Shown here: positions 56,317-64,000 of the stretch, in pieces | Position numbering within the stretch: position 1 is the first letter of the stretch | How the letters are laid out: each line of letters starts with the position of its first letter | NCBI RefSeq assembly: GCF_017104715.1 | Contig: NZ_JAAGPI010000006.1 | Span: forward strand, 124,001-188,000 | DNA length: 64,000 nt | Reading direction: 5' to 3' | From: Burkholderia sp. Ac-20365 | GTDB lineage: Bacteria > Pseudomonadota > Gammaproteobacteria > Burkholderiales > Burkholderiaceae | Translations under genes and position numbers: made by a program | Notes under the pieces: model-generated | The model's input: only the letters and a program-made list of their open reading frames with translations | Databases searched by the model: none | Told to the model about the DNA's origin: nothing

Positions 56317-57408
56317 ATGACAACGTATTTGAGCGTGGAGCAGGTTTCCAAGCGGTTCAACGACACGACCGTGCTGCAGGATATTCATCTCGGCGTGAAG
56401 AAGGGCGAGATGCTGTGTTTCCTCGGACCGTCGGGCTGCGGCAAGACGACCTTGCTGCGCATCATCGCCGGTCTCGAAACGCAGAGCGCCGGACGCATCA
56501 CGCAGGACGGCCGCGATATCTCGCGCCTGCCGCCGCAATTGCGCGACTACGGCATCGTGTTCCAGTCGTACGCGCTGTTTCCGAATCTGACGATATTCGA
56601 CAACGTCGCGTATGGCCTCGTGAATCGCAAGATGAAGCGCAAGGCGATTGCAGAGCGCGTGCATGAACTGCTTGCGCTGGTCGGCTTGCCCGACTCGCAT
56701 CGCAAGCATCCGAACCAGTTGTCGGGCGGTCAGCAGCAGCGCATTGCGCTGGCTCGCGCGCTCGCGACGTCGCCCGGATTGCTGTTGCTCGACGAGCCGC
56801 TGTCGGCGCTCGATGCGCGTGTGCGCGTACGGCTGCGCCAGGAGATCCGGCAGTTGCAGCAGCGCCTCGGCGTCACGACGATCATGGTCACGCACGATCA
56901 GGAAGAAGCGCTGTCAATGGCTGACCGTATCGTCGTGATGAATCATGGTGTGATCGAACAGATCGGCACGCCGCACGAGATTTATCGCGAGCCTGCCTCG
57001 CCGTTCGTCGCGGATTTCATCGGCAAGGTCAACATGATTCCGGCCGAAGTGATGCGCGACGGCACGCTGAAGGCGGGCGAAATCGGGCTTCAATACGGCT
57101 GCGGGAGCGCGCAGCCGGCGGCGGGATCGAAGGTCTCGGCGTTCGTGCGACCGGAAGATATTCATATCAGTGTGCCTGGCAGCGCGCCTGACAACGTGCT
57201 GGCCGCGTCGGTGGAAAAGCTGGAGTTTCTCGGCGCATTCTGCCGCGTCAGCTTCAAGGTCGACGGACTCGCGGGACAGGAGATCGTCGCCGATCTGTCG
57301 TTCCATGAAATGCATCGCGCAGGCGTGCAAACAGGCGCGCGTTTCGATCTTGCCATTCAACGCGAAAACGTCTGCGTGTTCACGGCCGCGAAGGAGCGTC
57401 TGCAATGA
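56317..57408 (+). CDS. 2-Aminoethylphosphonate ABC transporter ATP-binding protein (PhnT type)
   Basis: The 363-residue protein has an ABC domain (GPSGCGKTT, LSGGQQQRIALARAL, LLLDEPLSALD, then switch His in VTHDQEEA) and a C-terminal TOBE-like regulatory domain (SAFVRPEDIHISV). ATG 56317 follows CCGGAGG. It overlaps the permease gene by four bases. It powers AEP import. Confidence 0.9.
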   Translation: MTTYLSVEQVSKRFNDTTVLQDIHLGVKKGEMLCFLGPSGCGKTTLLRIIAGLETQSAGRITQDGRDISRLPPQLRDYGIVFQSYALFPNLTIFDNVAYGLVNRKMKRKAIAERVHELLALVGLPDSHRKHPNQLSGGQQQRIALARALATSPGLLLLDEPLSALDARVRVRLRQEIRQLQQRLGVTTIMVTHDQEEALSMADRIVVMNHGVIEQIGTPHEIYREPASPFVADFIGKVNMIPAEVMRDGTLKAGEIGLQYGCGSAQPAAGSKVSAFVRPEDIHISVPGSAPDNVLAASVEKLEFLGAFCRVSFKVDGLAGQEIVADLSFHEMHRAGVQTGARFDLAIQRENVCVFTAAKERLQ

Positions 57409-59132
57409 GCGCCGTCCTGATCGAACGTCGCAGCGGCGAAGAAGCGCACGCCGAAGTGCGGCAAATCACGCATTGGCACGACAGGATCGCGCAGCTTGCG
57501 CTGTTGCTGATGTCCGCGTTGCTGGCCATGTTTCTGCTGGTTCCGCTCGCGCTCGTGATCGGTAAATGCTTTGTCGATGCGGACGGCCGCTTTATCGGGC
57601 TCGCGAATTTCAGCGGTTATCTGGGCAATTCGGCTGTCTGGACGTCGACGCTGCATTCGGTGACGGTTGCGTGCACGGTGACGGCGATCGTCATTCCGAT
57701 GGCGTTCACGTTTGCCTATGCGTTGACGCGTTCGTGCATGCCGATGAAGAACGCCGTCCGCACAGTCGCGTTGCTGCCCTTGCTCGCGCCTACGTTGTTG
57801 TCTGCAGTGTCGTTCATCTACTGGTTCGGCAATTCGGGGCTGCTCAAGCCGCTGTTGCACGGACATTCGATCTACGGTTTCCCGGGTATTGTCTGCAGTC
57901 TCGTCTACGCGGCGTTTCCGCATGTGCTGATGATTCTCGTCACGGCGCTGTCGCTTTCCGATGGCCGCCTGTACGAAGCCGCCGATGCAATGGGCACTGG
58001 CAGTCTGCGCAAGTTCTTGACCATCACGCTGCCGGGCGCGAAGTACGGACTCATCAGTGCGACGATGGTGTCGTTCACGATCTGCATCAACGACTTTGGC
58101 GTGCCGGTTGTGATCGGCGGACCGTACACAGTGCTGTCGACGGATATCTACAAGCTCATCATCGGCTTGCAGGATTTCAATCGCAGTGCCGTCGTCAGTC
58201 TGCTTCTGCTGTGTCCCGCGCTCGTCGCGTTCGCTGTCGATTTCCTGATTCGCCGCAAACAGCAATCGCAACTCGGCGCACGTTCGACGCCGTTCCAGCC
58301 GAAGCCGTCGCGCGGCTTCGACATGGCGATGCTCGCTTATTGCGGTGTCGTCTGTCTGCTGATGATCGCCGTGGTCGGCATTTCGGTGTTCGCGTCGTTC
58401 GTGAAGTTCTGGCCGTATCAGATGAGCCTCGGTTTGCAGCACTACAAGATGGGCCTGATCGCAGCCGGCATTTTCGATGCGTACAAGAACAGTCTGCGGA
58501 TGGCGACCTGTGTGGCGATCGGCGGCACGGCGATTGTGTTCGGCGGTGCGTATCTCGTCGAGAAGACGCGCGGTCCGCGCTGGCTGCGCGGCTTCATCAA
58601 TCTCTGCGCGATCCTGCCGATGGGCGTGCCGGGGCTCGTGCTCGGCATCAGCTACATCTTTCTGTTCAATTCGCCTGCTAATCCTTTAAACGGTCTGTAC
58701 GGCACGCTCGCGTTGCTCGCCATCGTGACGGTGGTTCATTACTACTCGTCGAGTCATCTGACGGCTGTCACCGCGCTGCGTCAGATCGACAACGAATTCG
58801 AAGCGGTGTCCGCTTCGCTGAAAGTGCCTTTCTACAAGACCTTCTGGCGCGTCACGGTGCCCGTCTGTCTGCCGTCGATCCTGCAGATCGCGCGCTATCT
58901 GTTCGTCAACGGCATGACGACGGTGTCCGCGGTTGCGTTCCTTTATTCGCCTGATACGCAGCCAGCTTCGGTGGCGATCCTGAACCTCGACGATGCCGGT
59001 CAGATCGGGCCAGCCGCCGCGATGGCGACGCTCGTGCTCGTGACGGCTGCGTTTGCGTGTCTGCTGTTTGCCGGCGTATCGCACGGTGTGTTGCGCCGAA
59101 CCCAGGCATGGCGCACGTCGCGCCGTGGCTGA
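57405..59132 (+). CDS. 2-Aminoethylphosphonate ABC transporter permease, two fused domains (PhnU2 type)
   Basis: The 575-residue protein contains two permease units of six helices each, with coupling loops [23 protein letters not shown] (first) and [22 protein letters not shown] (second). It therefore forms the whole channel in one chain, as in the Burkholderia-type AEP importer. It starts within the stop region of the ATPase gene. Confidence 0.9.
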   Translation: MSAVLIERRSGEEAHAEVRQITHWHDRIAQLALLLMSALLAMFLLVPLALVIGKCFVDADGRFIGLANFSGYLGNSAVWTSTLHSVTVACTVTAIVIPMAFTFAYALTRSCMPMKNAVRTVALLPLLAPTLLSAVSFIYWFGNSGLLKPLLHGHSIYGFPGIVCSLVYAAFPHVLMILVTALSLSDGRLYEAADAMGTGSLRKFLTITLPGAKYGLISATMVSFTICINDFGVPVVIGGPYTVLSTDIYKLIIGLQDFNRSAVVSLLLLCPALVAFAVDFLIRRKQQSQLGARSTPFQPKPSRGFDMAMLAYCGVVCLLMIAVVGISVFASFVKFWPYQMSLGLQHYKMGLIAAGIFDAYKNSLRMATCVAIGGTAIVFGGAYLVEKTRGPRWLRGFINLCAILPMGVPGLVLGISYIFLFNSPANPLNGLYGTLALLAIVTVVHYYSSSHLTAVTALRQIDNEFEAVSASLKVPFYKTFWRVTVPVCLPSILQIARYLFVNGMTTVSAVAFLYSPDTQPASVAILNLDDAGQIGPAAAMATLVLVTAAFACLLFAGVSHGVLRRTQAWRTSRRG

Positions 59133-59166
59133 ACCGAACTTTCATCATGTCCATCAAGGAGATGCC

Positions 59167-60297
59167 GTGAATCTGCCCCGTCAACCGATTTTGCTCACTC
59201 CCGGTCCGCTCACTACGTCCGACCGCACGCGCGAAGCCATGCTGCGCGACTGGGGATCGTGGGATGGCGACTTCAACCAGATCACCGCGCGCGTTCGCCG
59301 CGAGACGCTGCGCATCGTGCATGGCGAGGACACGCACGAGTGCGTGCCCTTGCAGGGCAGCGGCACGTTTTCGGTCGAAGCAGCCATCGGCACCATCGTG
59401 CCGCGCGACGGTCATGTGCTGGTGCCGAACAATGGCGCGTATTGCCAGCGCATCGCGAAGATTTGCCGCGCGCTCGGGCGTCGTCATCAGACCATCGACT
59501 ATCCGGAAGATACGCAGGTCAAACCCGCCGATATCGACCGCCTGCTGGCCGCCGACCCGAGCATCACGCATGTCGCGCTGGTGCATTGCGAAACGGGCGC
59601 GGGCGTGCTCAATCCGCTGCACGAGATCGCGATGGTGGTGGCAAAACATGGGCGCAGCCTGATCGTCGATGCAATGAGTTCGTTCGGCGCAATCGATATC
59701 GATGCACGTCAGACGCCGTTCGATGCCGTCGTTGCCGCGTCGGGCAAGTGTCTGGAAGGTGTGCCCGGGATGGGATTCGTGATCGTCCGCCGCAGCACGC
59801 TGGAGCGCTGCGAGGGCAACAGCCATTCGCTCGCGATGGATCTTTACGACCAGTGGACGTACATGAACCGCACGACACAATGGCGCTTCACGCCGCCCAC
59901 GCACGTCGTCGCGGCGCTCGATCAGGCCATTGCGCAGTACATCGACGAGGGCGGTCTCGAAGCGCGCGGTGGACGCTATGCGCGCAACTGCCGCGCGCTG
60001 ATCGACGGGATGGCGGAACTGGGATTCAGGCCGTTCCTCGATCCGTCGATTCAGGCGCCGATCATCGTCACGTTTCATGCTCCGGATGATCCAGCCTACG
60101 ACTTCAAGACCTTCTATCAGGAAGTGAAGAAGCGCGGCTACATCCTGTATCCGGGCAAGCTGACGCAGATCGAAACGTTCCGCGTCGGGTGTATCGGGCA
60201 CTTTGGTGAAGCGGGTATTCCCGGCGCCGTGGCGGCAATCGCCGATACGTTGAAGGCGATGGGCATTGCGCAGGTGTCGTCGAAAGCGCTTGCCTGA
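59167..60297 (+). CDS. phnW: 2-Aminoethylphosphonate-pyruvate transaminase
   Basis: The 376-residue PLP enzyme has the PhnW signatures [30 protein letters not shown] and Lys194 in [11 protein letters not shown] as the PLP lysine, the same number as in the Salmonella enzyme. It converts AEP plus pyruvate to phosphonoacetaldehyde plus alanine. GTG 59167 follows AAGGAG. The product feeds PhnY and PhnA. Confidence 0.95.
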   Translation: MNLPRQPILLTPGPLTTSDRTREAMLRDWGSWDGDFNQITARVRRETLRIVHGEDTHECVPLQGSGTFSVEAAIGTIVPRDGHVLVPNNGAYCQRIAKICRALGRRHQTIDYPEDTQVKPADIDRLLAADPSITHVALVHCETGAGVLNPLHEIAMVVAKHGRSLIVDAMSSFGAIDIDARQTPFDAVVAASGKCLEGVPGMGFVIVRRSTLERCEGNSHSLAMDLYDQWTYMNRTTQWRFTPPTHVVAALDQAIAQYIDEGGLEARGGRYARNCRALIDGMAELGFRPFLDPSIQAPIIVTFHAPDDPAYDFKTFYQEVKKRGYILYPGKLTQIETFRVGCIGHFGEAGIPGAVAAIADTLKAMGIAQVSSKALA

Positions 60298-60393
60298 ACG
60301 GCAACGCTCGTTCGAAGACTTCGCGCGGGGTGCATGCGCACGAAGTCTTCGACATCACGGTGTTTGACACATACAACCAACTTGCGAGCAAAC

Positions 60394-61782
60394 ATGCGAC
60401 CCTTCTGGATCGAACAGGCGCTTTTCTCCGATGGCGAACTGTCACCGGCCTTGCAAGGCGCGACGACTGCCGACGTGTGTATCGTCGGCGGCGGCTTTAC
60501 GGGATTGTGGACAGCCATTCAAACGAAGCTGCTGAAACCCGACGCCGATATCGTGATTATCGAAAGCGATCTGTGCGGCGCGGGCGCGAGTGGCCGCAAC
60601 GGCGGCTGCATGCTGACGTGGTCGACGAAGTTCTTCACGTTGCGGCGGCTGTTTGGTGAAGCGGAAGCGCTGCGGCTGGTGAGGGCGTCGGAAGACGCCG
60701 TGCATCGTATCCGCGATTTCTGCGCGGCACATCGTATCGACGCCGAACTGCGCATGGACGGCACGCTCTACACGGCGACATCGCGTGCGCAGATCGGTGC
60801 GCTCGATCCCGTTATCGCCGCACTGCGCGATCACGGCATCCATTCGTATCATGAGATTGCGCCTGATGAAGTTGCGCGTCGTTCCGGGTCCACGCGCAAT
60901 CTGGGGGGCGTGTTCTCGCCGACCGCAGCGACGGTGCATCCTGGCAAACTCGTGCGCGGTTTGCGGCGCGTCGCACTCGAAATGGGCATACGCATCTACG
61001 AGCGCACGCCGATGCTTGATTTCACAAACGGCGAGAGCGTAACCCTACGTACGCCAGCGGGAAGCGTAACGGCCGGAAAACTCGTGCTCGCGATCAACGC
61101 GTGGATGGCGAGCCGTTTCCGGCAGTTCGAACGCACGCTTGCCATCGTTTCGAGCGACATGATCGTCACGGAGAAATGCCCTGAACTGCTGGCACGCAGC
61201 GGCCTTAAGGACGGCGTCTCGGTACTCGATTCACGCATCTTCGTGTACTACTACCGCAGCACGCCCGACGGACGATTGATGCTCGGCAAGGGCGGCAATA
61301 CGTTTGCATGGCGCGGCCGGATTGCCCCCGTATTCGATCAGCGCTCACCATATGAAGCCGAGTTGACGCGCGGCCTGCATGCCTTTTTCCCCGCGTTGCG
61401 CGATGTGCCTGTGACTGCGAGCTGGAACGGTCCATCGGATCGGTCGGTAACGGGCTTCCCGTTCTTCGGCAGACTCGACGACGCACCGAATGTGTTCTAC
61501 GGATTCGGCTATTCAGGCAACGGTGTGGGGCCGACGTATATGGGCGGGCAGATCCTGTCGTCGCTGGTGCTGGGACTCGACAACGCATGGACGCGCAGCC
61601 CGTTGACGCGCGGACCGCTGGGTCACTTTCCACCTGAGCCGATTCGCTACGTCGGCTCGATTACCGTGCGCAACGCGATCCGCCGCAAGGAGCGCGCCGA
61701 GGACGAAGACAGGCAGCCGTGGCTTGTCGACAGATGGTTGAGCCGCTTCGCAAGCGCGGCGGGTAAATCGGACAAGGCGTAG
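60394..61782 (+). CDS. FAD-dependent aminophosphonate oxidoreductase
   Basis: The 462-residue protein has a Rossmann FAD site (VCIVGGGFTGLWTA, IIESDLCGAGASGRNGG) and a DAO-type fold ending in GFGYSGNGVGPTYMGGQ. It belongs to the oxidoreductase family tied to phosphonate clusters; relatives have been reported to act on N-alkylated AEP, giving phosphonoacetaldehyde. This would be a second entry to the pathway beside PhnW. It follows phnW by 96 bp. Confidence 0.85.
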   Translation: MRPFWIEQALFSDGELSPALQGATTADVCIVGGGFTGLWTAIQTKLLKPDADIVIIESDLCGAGASGRNGGCMLTWSTKFFTLRRLFGEAEALRLVRASEDAVHRIRDFCAAHRIDAELRMDGTLYTATSRAQIGALDPVIAALRDHGIHSYHEIAPDEVARRSGSTRNLGGVFSPTAATVHPGKLVRGLRRVALEMGIRIYERTPMLDFTNGESVTLRTPAGSVTAGKLVLAINAWMASRFRQFERTLAIVSSDMIVTEKCPELLARSGLKDGVSVLDSRIFVYYYRSTPDGRLMLGKGGNTFAWRGRIAPVFDQRSPYEAELTRGLHAFFPALRDVPVTASWNGPSDRSVTGFPFFGRLDDAPNVFYGFGYSGNGVGPTYMGGQILSSLVLGLDNAWTRSPLTRGPLGHFPPEPIRYVGSITVRNAIRRKERAEDEDRQPWLVDRWLSRFASAAGKSDKA

Positions 61783-61785
61783 GTT

Positions 61786-62514
61786 TTACGCCTCTGCTGC
61801 CGATGTACCGTTCGAAGGCGTAGCCTCGATCCAGCGTTCATGCGCGCACCGCATTCTCGCCATGCCGTGCGCGACATGCTCGCGCACGAGCGCAACGGCG
61901 CGCTCTTCATCGCCGCTGGCGAGCGCATTGACGATCTTCTCGTGTTCGGCGACGGATTCGCTCAACGCGCTCTGATCCGTTTCGATCGCTGCCTGCCGCA
62001 GTAACCCGAGTTGCAACACGAGCTGACGATACGTCGCAAGCAGATGCTGATTGCCGACGCCTTCGACCATCGCGCCGTGCAACTGCACGTTGAGTTCGGT
62101 ATAGCGCGCGAGATCGCGTGTTTTCTTCGCGGCTTTCATCTCCGCGATGATGTTCTTCAGTCTGGCGAGCGTGTCGGGCGGCATGTGATTCGCGAGCTTG
62201 CGCGCGACGGATTCGTCGAGCATCGCGCGCACTTCGTAAATCTCTTCCGCTTCGCGCAGCGAAACGACACGCACGATCACGCCGCGATTCTTTTCCGTCT
62301 TCAATAGCCCTGACGCTTCGAGTGCGCGGAACGCTTCGCGCACAGGGCCGCGCGACACGTTCAGGCGCGTGGCGATTTCGACTTCGTTGAGTTTTTCGCC
62401 GGGCGCGAACTCGCCGGAAAGAATGCTGCGATGAAGACTTTCCTGCACGAGCATCGCAAGCGATTGACGCCGAAGGAGCTCGAAAGCGAGTGGCAGATTG
62501 TTGTTGTCGTTCAT
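61786..62514 (-). CDS. phnR: GntR-family regulator of phosphonate use (PhnR type)
   Basis: The 242-residue protein has a GntR winged helix (KLNEVEIATRLNVSRGPVREAF) and an FCD domain (residues about 90-215). It converges with the FAD oxidoreductase gene, three bases apart. Its own upstream region carries TTGTCAACAA, identical to the palindrome in the phn divergent promoter, so autoregulation and control of the whole cluster are likely. Confidence 0.85.
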   Translation of the reverse strand: MNDNNNLPLAFELLRRQSLAMLVQESLHRSILSGEFAPGEKLNEVEIATRLNVSRGPVREAFRALEASGLLKTEKNRGVIVRVVSLREAEEIYEVRAMLDESVARKLANHMPPDTLARLKNIIAEMKAAKKTRDLARYTELNVQLHGAMVEGVGNQHLLATYRQLVLQLGLLRQAAIETDQSALSESVAEHEKIVNALASGDEERAVALVREHVAHGMARMRCAHERWIEATPSNGTSAAEA

Positions 62515-62906
62515 GGAGATCGATCCCGGAATGTGAACGGTCGTACATCGTCTCCAGGAACATTGCGGCAGGTTGTGTTTATTGTCAACAAAACGCGTCA
62601 CACCTTCATATTTTCTGCGCCCAGAGCATCACCCGGCGAGCGTTCGTCAACGAACGCATGCCCGTCACCAGCCCGCCCACGGCCAGTCGGCGATTCCCGA
62701 CGCACCCTCGAAAACCCTGGATCAATCCGGTTTTTTGATGCGTTGACATATGACGTCTTACCTAATACCTTGTGTCCGTGGCGCTCCCGGAAATCACGCT
62801 CGCGGTCTACGCGGGTTGTCCGGTTTGGCCCGCCGTAACCGCAGCCGCGCGCGAATTGGCGCCGGACTGCCGCAGTCCATCCATTCGCAAACCGCTGAGG
62901 AAACAC
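62515..62906. promoter_or_regulatory. Divergent region between phnR and the LivK-like gene
   Basis: This 392-bp gene-free stretch holds the palindrome TTGTCAACAA at 62582-62591, 67 bp upstream of the phnR start, overlapping a minus-strand TTGACA (62583-62588). A plus-strand TTGACA (62743-62748) with a weak -10 around TAATAC (62763-62768) could serve the LivK-like gene. Nothing else is evident. Confidence 0.5.
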
Positions 62907-64000
62907 ATGAAAACCGCGCTTTCATTCACCCGCTTCGCGTTGGCTATGTCGTTGGCTGCCGGCGCGCTCGCGTCCAGTCCCGCCGCGTTCGCGGACGACG
63001 TCACGATTGGCTTCGCAGCGCCGCTGACGGGCGGATCAGCGCACTACGGCGTCGATCTGAAGCGCGGCGTCGAACTCGCGCTCGATGACGCCAACGCGAA
63101 GAAGCTCGTGATCGGCGGGCAGCCGGTGCATTTCGTGCTCGACGCCGAAGACGATCAGGGCGACCCGCGCATGGGTTCGCAGGTCGCACAGAAGATGGTC
63201 GATTCGAAGGTCGTGGGTATCGTCGGACACTTCAATTCGGGCACCAGTATTCCGGCTTCGCGCATCTACAACGGCGCCGGCATTCCGATGGTTTCGCCGA
63301 CGGCGACCAACCCGACGCTGACGTCGCAGGGCTTTGGCAACGTGTTCCGCGTGGTCAACTCCGACGCGCAGATGGGGCAGCTTGCGGGTCATTCGGCTGT
63401 CAACGCGCTCAAGGGCAAGAGCATCGCCGTGATCGACGACCGGACCGCGTTCGGTCAGGGCATGGCCGACGAATTCGTGAAGGGCGTGCAGGCGGCCGGA
63501 GGAAAGGTCGTCGATCGCGAGTTCACGCAGGACAAGGCCGTCGATTTCAAGTCGCAACTCACACGCATCAAGTCGTTCAATCCGGATGTGGTGTTCTGGG
63601 GCGGTCTCGACCAGCAGGCGGGTTTGCTGATGAAGCAGATGCGCCAGCTTGGCATCAAGGCCGTGATGCTCGGCGGCGGCAGCTTCGAGAACGAAACGTT
63701 CCTGAAGGTGGCGGGCGAGAGCGCGGAAGGCGCGATGTCGTGGGACTACGGCATTCCGCTGTCGAAGATGAAAACGGGCCGTGAGTTCGACGAGAAGATG
63801 AAGGCGAAGTACAAGGAAGGCGTGGTTGCCTATGCGCCTTCCGCGTACGACGCGACGTGGGTGCTGATCAACGCAATGCAGAAAGCCAATTCGACCGATC
63901 CGAAAGTGTATGGCCCGCTCGTGAAGTCGGTTTCGTTCGAAGGCATCTCCGGCAACATCGCGTTCATGCCGAATGGCGACATGAAGGATCCGACGGCGAC
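62907..64000 (+). CDS. Branched-chain amino acid ABC transporter substrate-binding protein (LivK type, partial)
   Basis: The gene starts at ATG 62907 after a GAGGAAAC ribosome site and runs off the right edge with 364 codons visible of a usual 370-390. It has a signal peptide of about 29 residues ending at AFA and the LivJ/LivK pattern (VTIGFAAPLTGGSAHYG, GIVGHFNSGTSIPAS, VSPTATNPTLT, IDDRTAFGQGMADEF). The permease and ATPase genes presumably follow outside the window. Confidence 0.9.
   Translation, partial: MKTALSFTRFALAMSLAAGALASSPAAFADDVTIGFAAPLTGGSAHYGVDLKRGVELALDDANAKKLVIGGQPVHFVLDAEDDQGDPRMGSQVAQKMVDSKVVGIVGHFNSGTSIPASRIYNGAGIPMVSPTATNPTLTSQGFGNVFRVVNSDAQMGQLAGHSAVNALKGKSIAVIDDRTAFGQGMADEFVKGVQAAGGKVVDREFTQDKAVDFKSQLTRIKSFNPDVVFWGGLDQQAGLLMKQMRQLGIKAVMLGGGSFENETFLKVAGESAEGAMSWDYGIPLSKMKTGREFDEKMKAKYKEGVVAYAPSAYDATWVLINAMQKANSTDPKVYGPLVKSVSFEGISGNIAFMPNGDMKDPTA

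Noticed and set aside
62743..62768. Strong promoter for the LivK-like gene
   Set aside because: The -35 is perfect but the best -10 sits only 14 bp away; the pair is too poorly spaced to list as a separate feature.

Overview
This 64-kb window is GC-rich, densely coded DNA of a Burkholderiaceae betaproteobacterium, most likely Paraburkholderia or a close relative. The evidence is the overall gene style (type VI secretion with a TssL-OmpA fusion, Ku with a MerR-TPR partner, a DUF4148 lipoprotein, a Burkholderia-type 2-aminoethylphosphonate cluster) and the codon use. It reads as accessory or secondary-replicon content: many short catabolic operons, each with its own regulator. I see no rRNA, tRNA, CRISPR array, integrase or insertion sequence.

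Left part (1-25 kb). The window opens in the 3' end of a type VI secretion operon (tssK end, tssL with an OmpA domain, tssM, tagF, an OmpA-like protein) followed by an exported HEXXH protein. Next come ku overlapping a MerR-TPR gene, then convergent flhDC and a glycosyltransferase. A membrane module that looks like the heme-b N-terminus of a class III cyclase stands alone here, coupled to a 63-residue protein. A metallophosphoesterase-cupredoxin pair and an HdeD-like fusion protein follow. A minus-strand catabolic unit (split transketolase, MFS carrier, short-chain dehydrogenase, LysR regulator) precedes a dicarboxylate/amino-acid symporter paired with an amino-acid-binding protein.

Middle part (24-40 kb). 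A GlxA-type regulator faces a nitrilase, which is followed by a beta-carbonic anhydrase, a Tat-exported bicupin oxalate decarboxylase and an Nramp Mn transporter; the last three fit together as oxalate breakdown with CO2 handling and metal supply. A complete peptide-type ABC importer with fused ATPases follows. It converges with an unusual MerR-ATPase fusion that has a well-formed MerR-type promoter. An MmgE/PrpD-family protein faces its GntR regulator across two matched operator-like palindromes.

Right part (40-64 kb). A five-gene minus-strand operon (wecB, a BcsB-like gene, nfrB-like, nfrA-like, a lipoprotein) looks like the N4-glycan-receptor type of exopolysaccharide machine with an extra cellulose-synthase-B-like subunit; this is the most interesting system in the window. 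After a catalase-like gene comes a complete 2-aminoethylphosphonate catabolic cluster: alanine dehydrogenase, phosphonoacetaldehyde dehydrogenase, phosphonoacetate hydrolase, a dedicated ABC importer, AEP-pyruvate transaminase, an FAD aminophosphonate oxidoreductase and a GntR regulator. The divergent promoter in its middle overlaps a palindrome that recurs in front of the regulator. The window ends inside a branched-chain-amino-acid-type binding protein.
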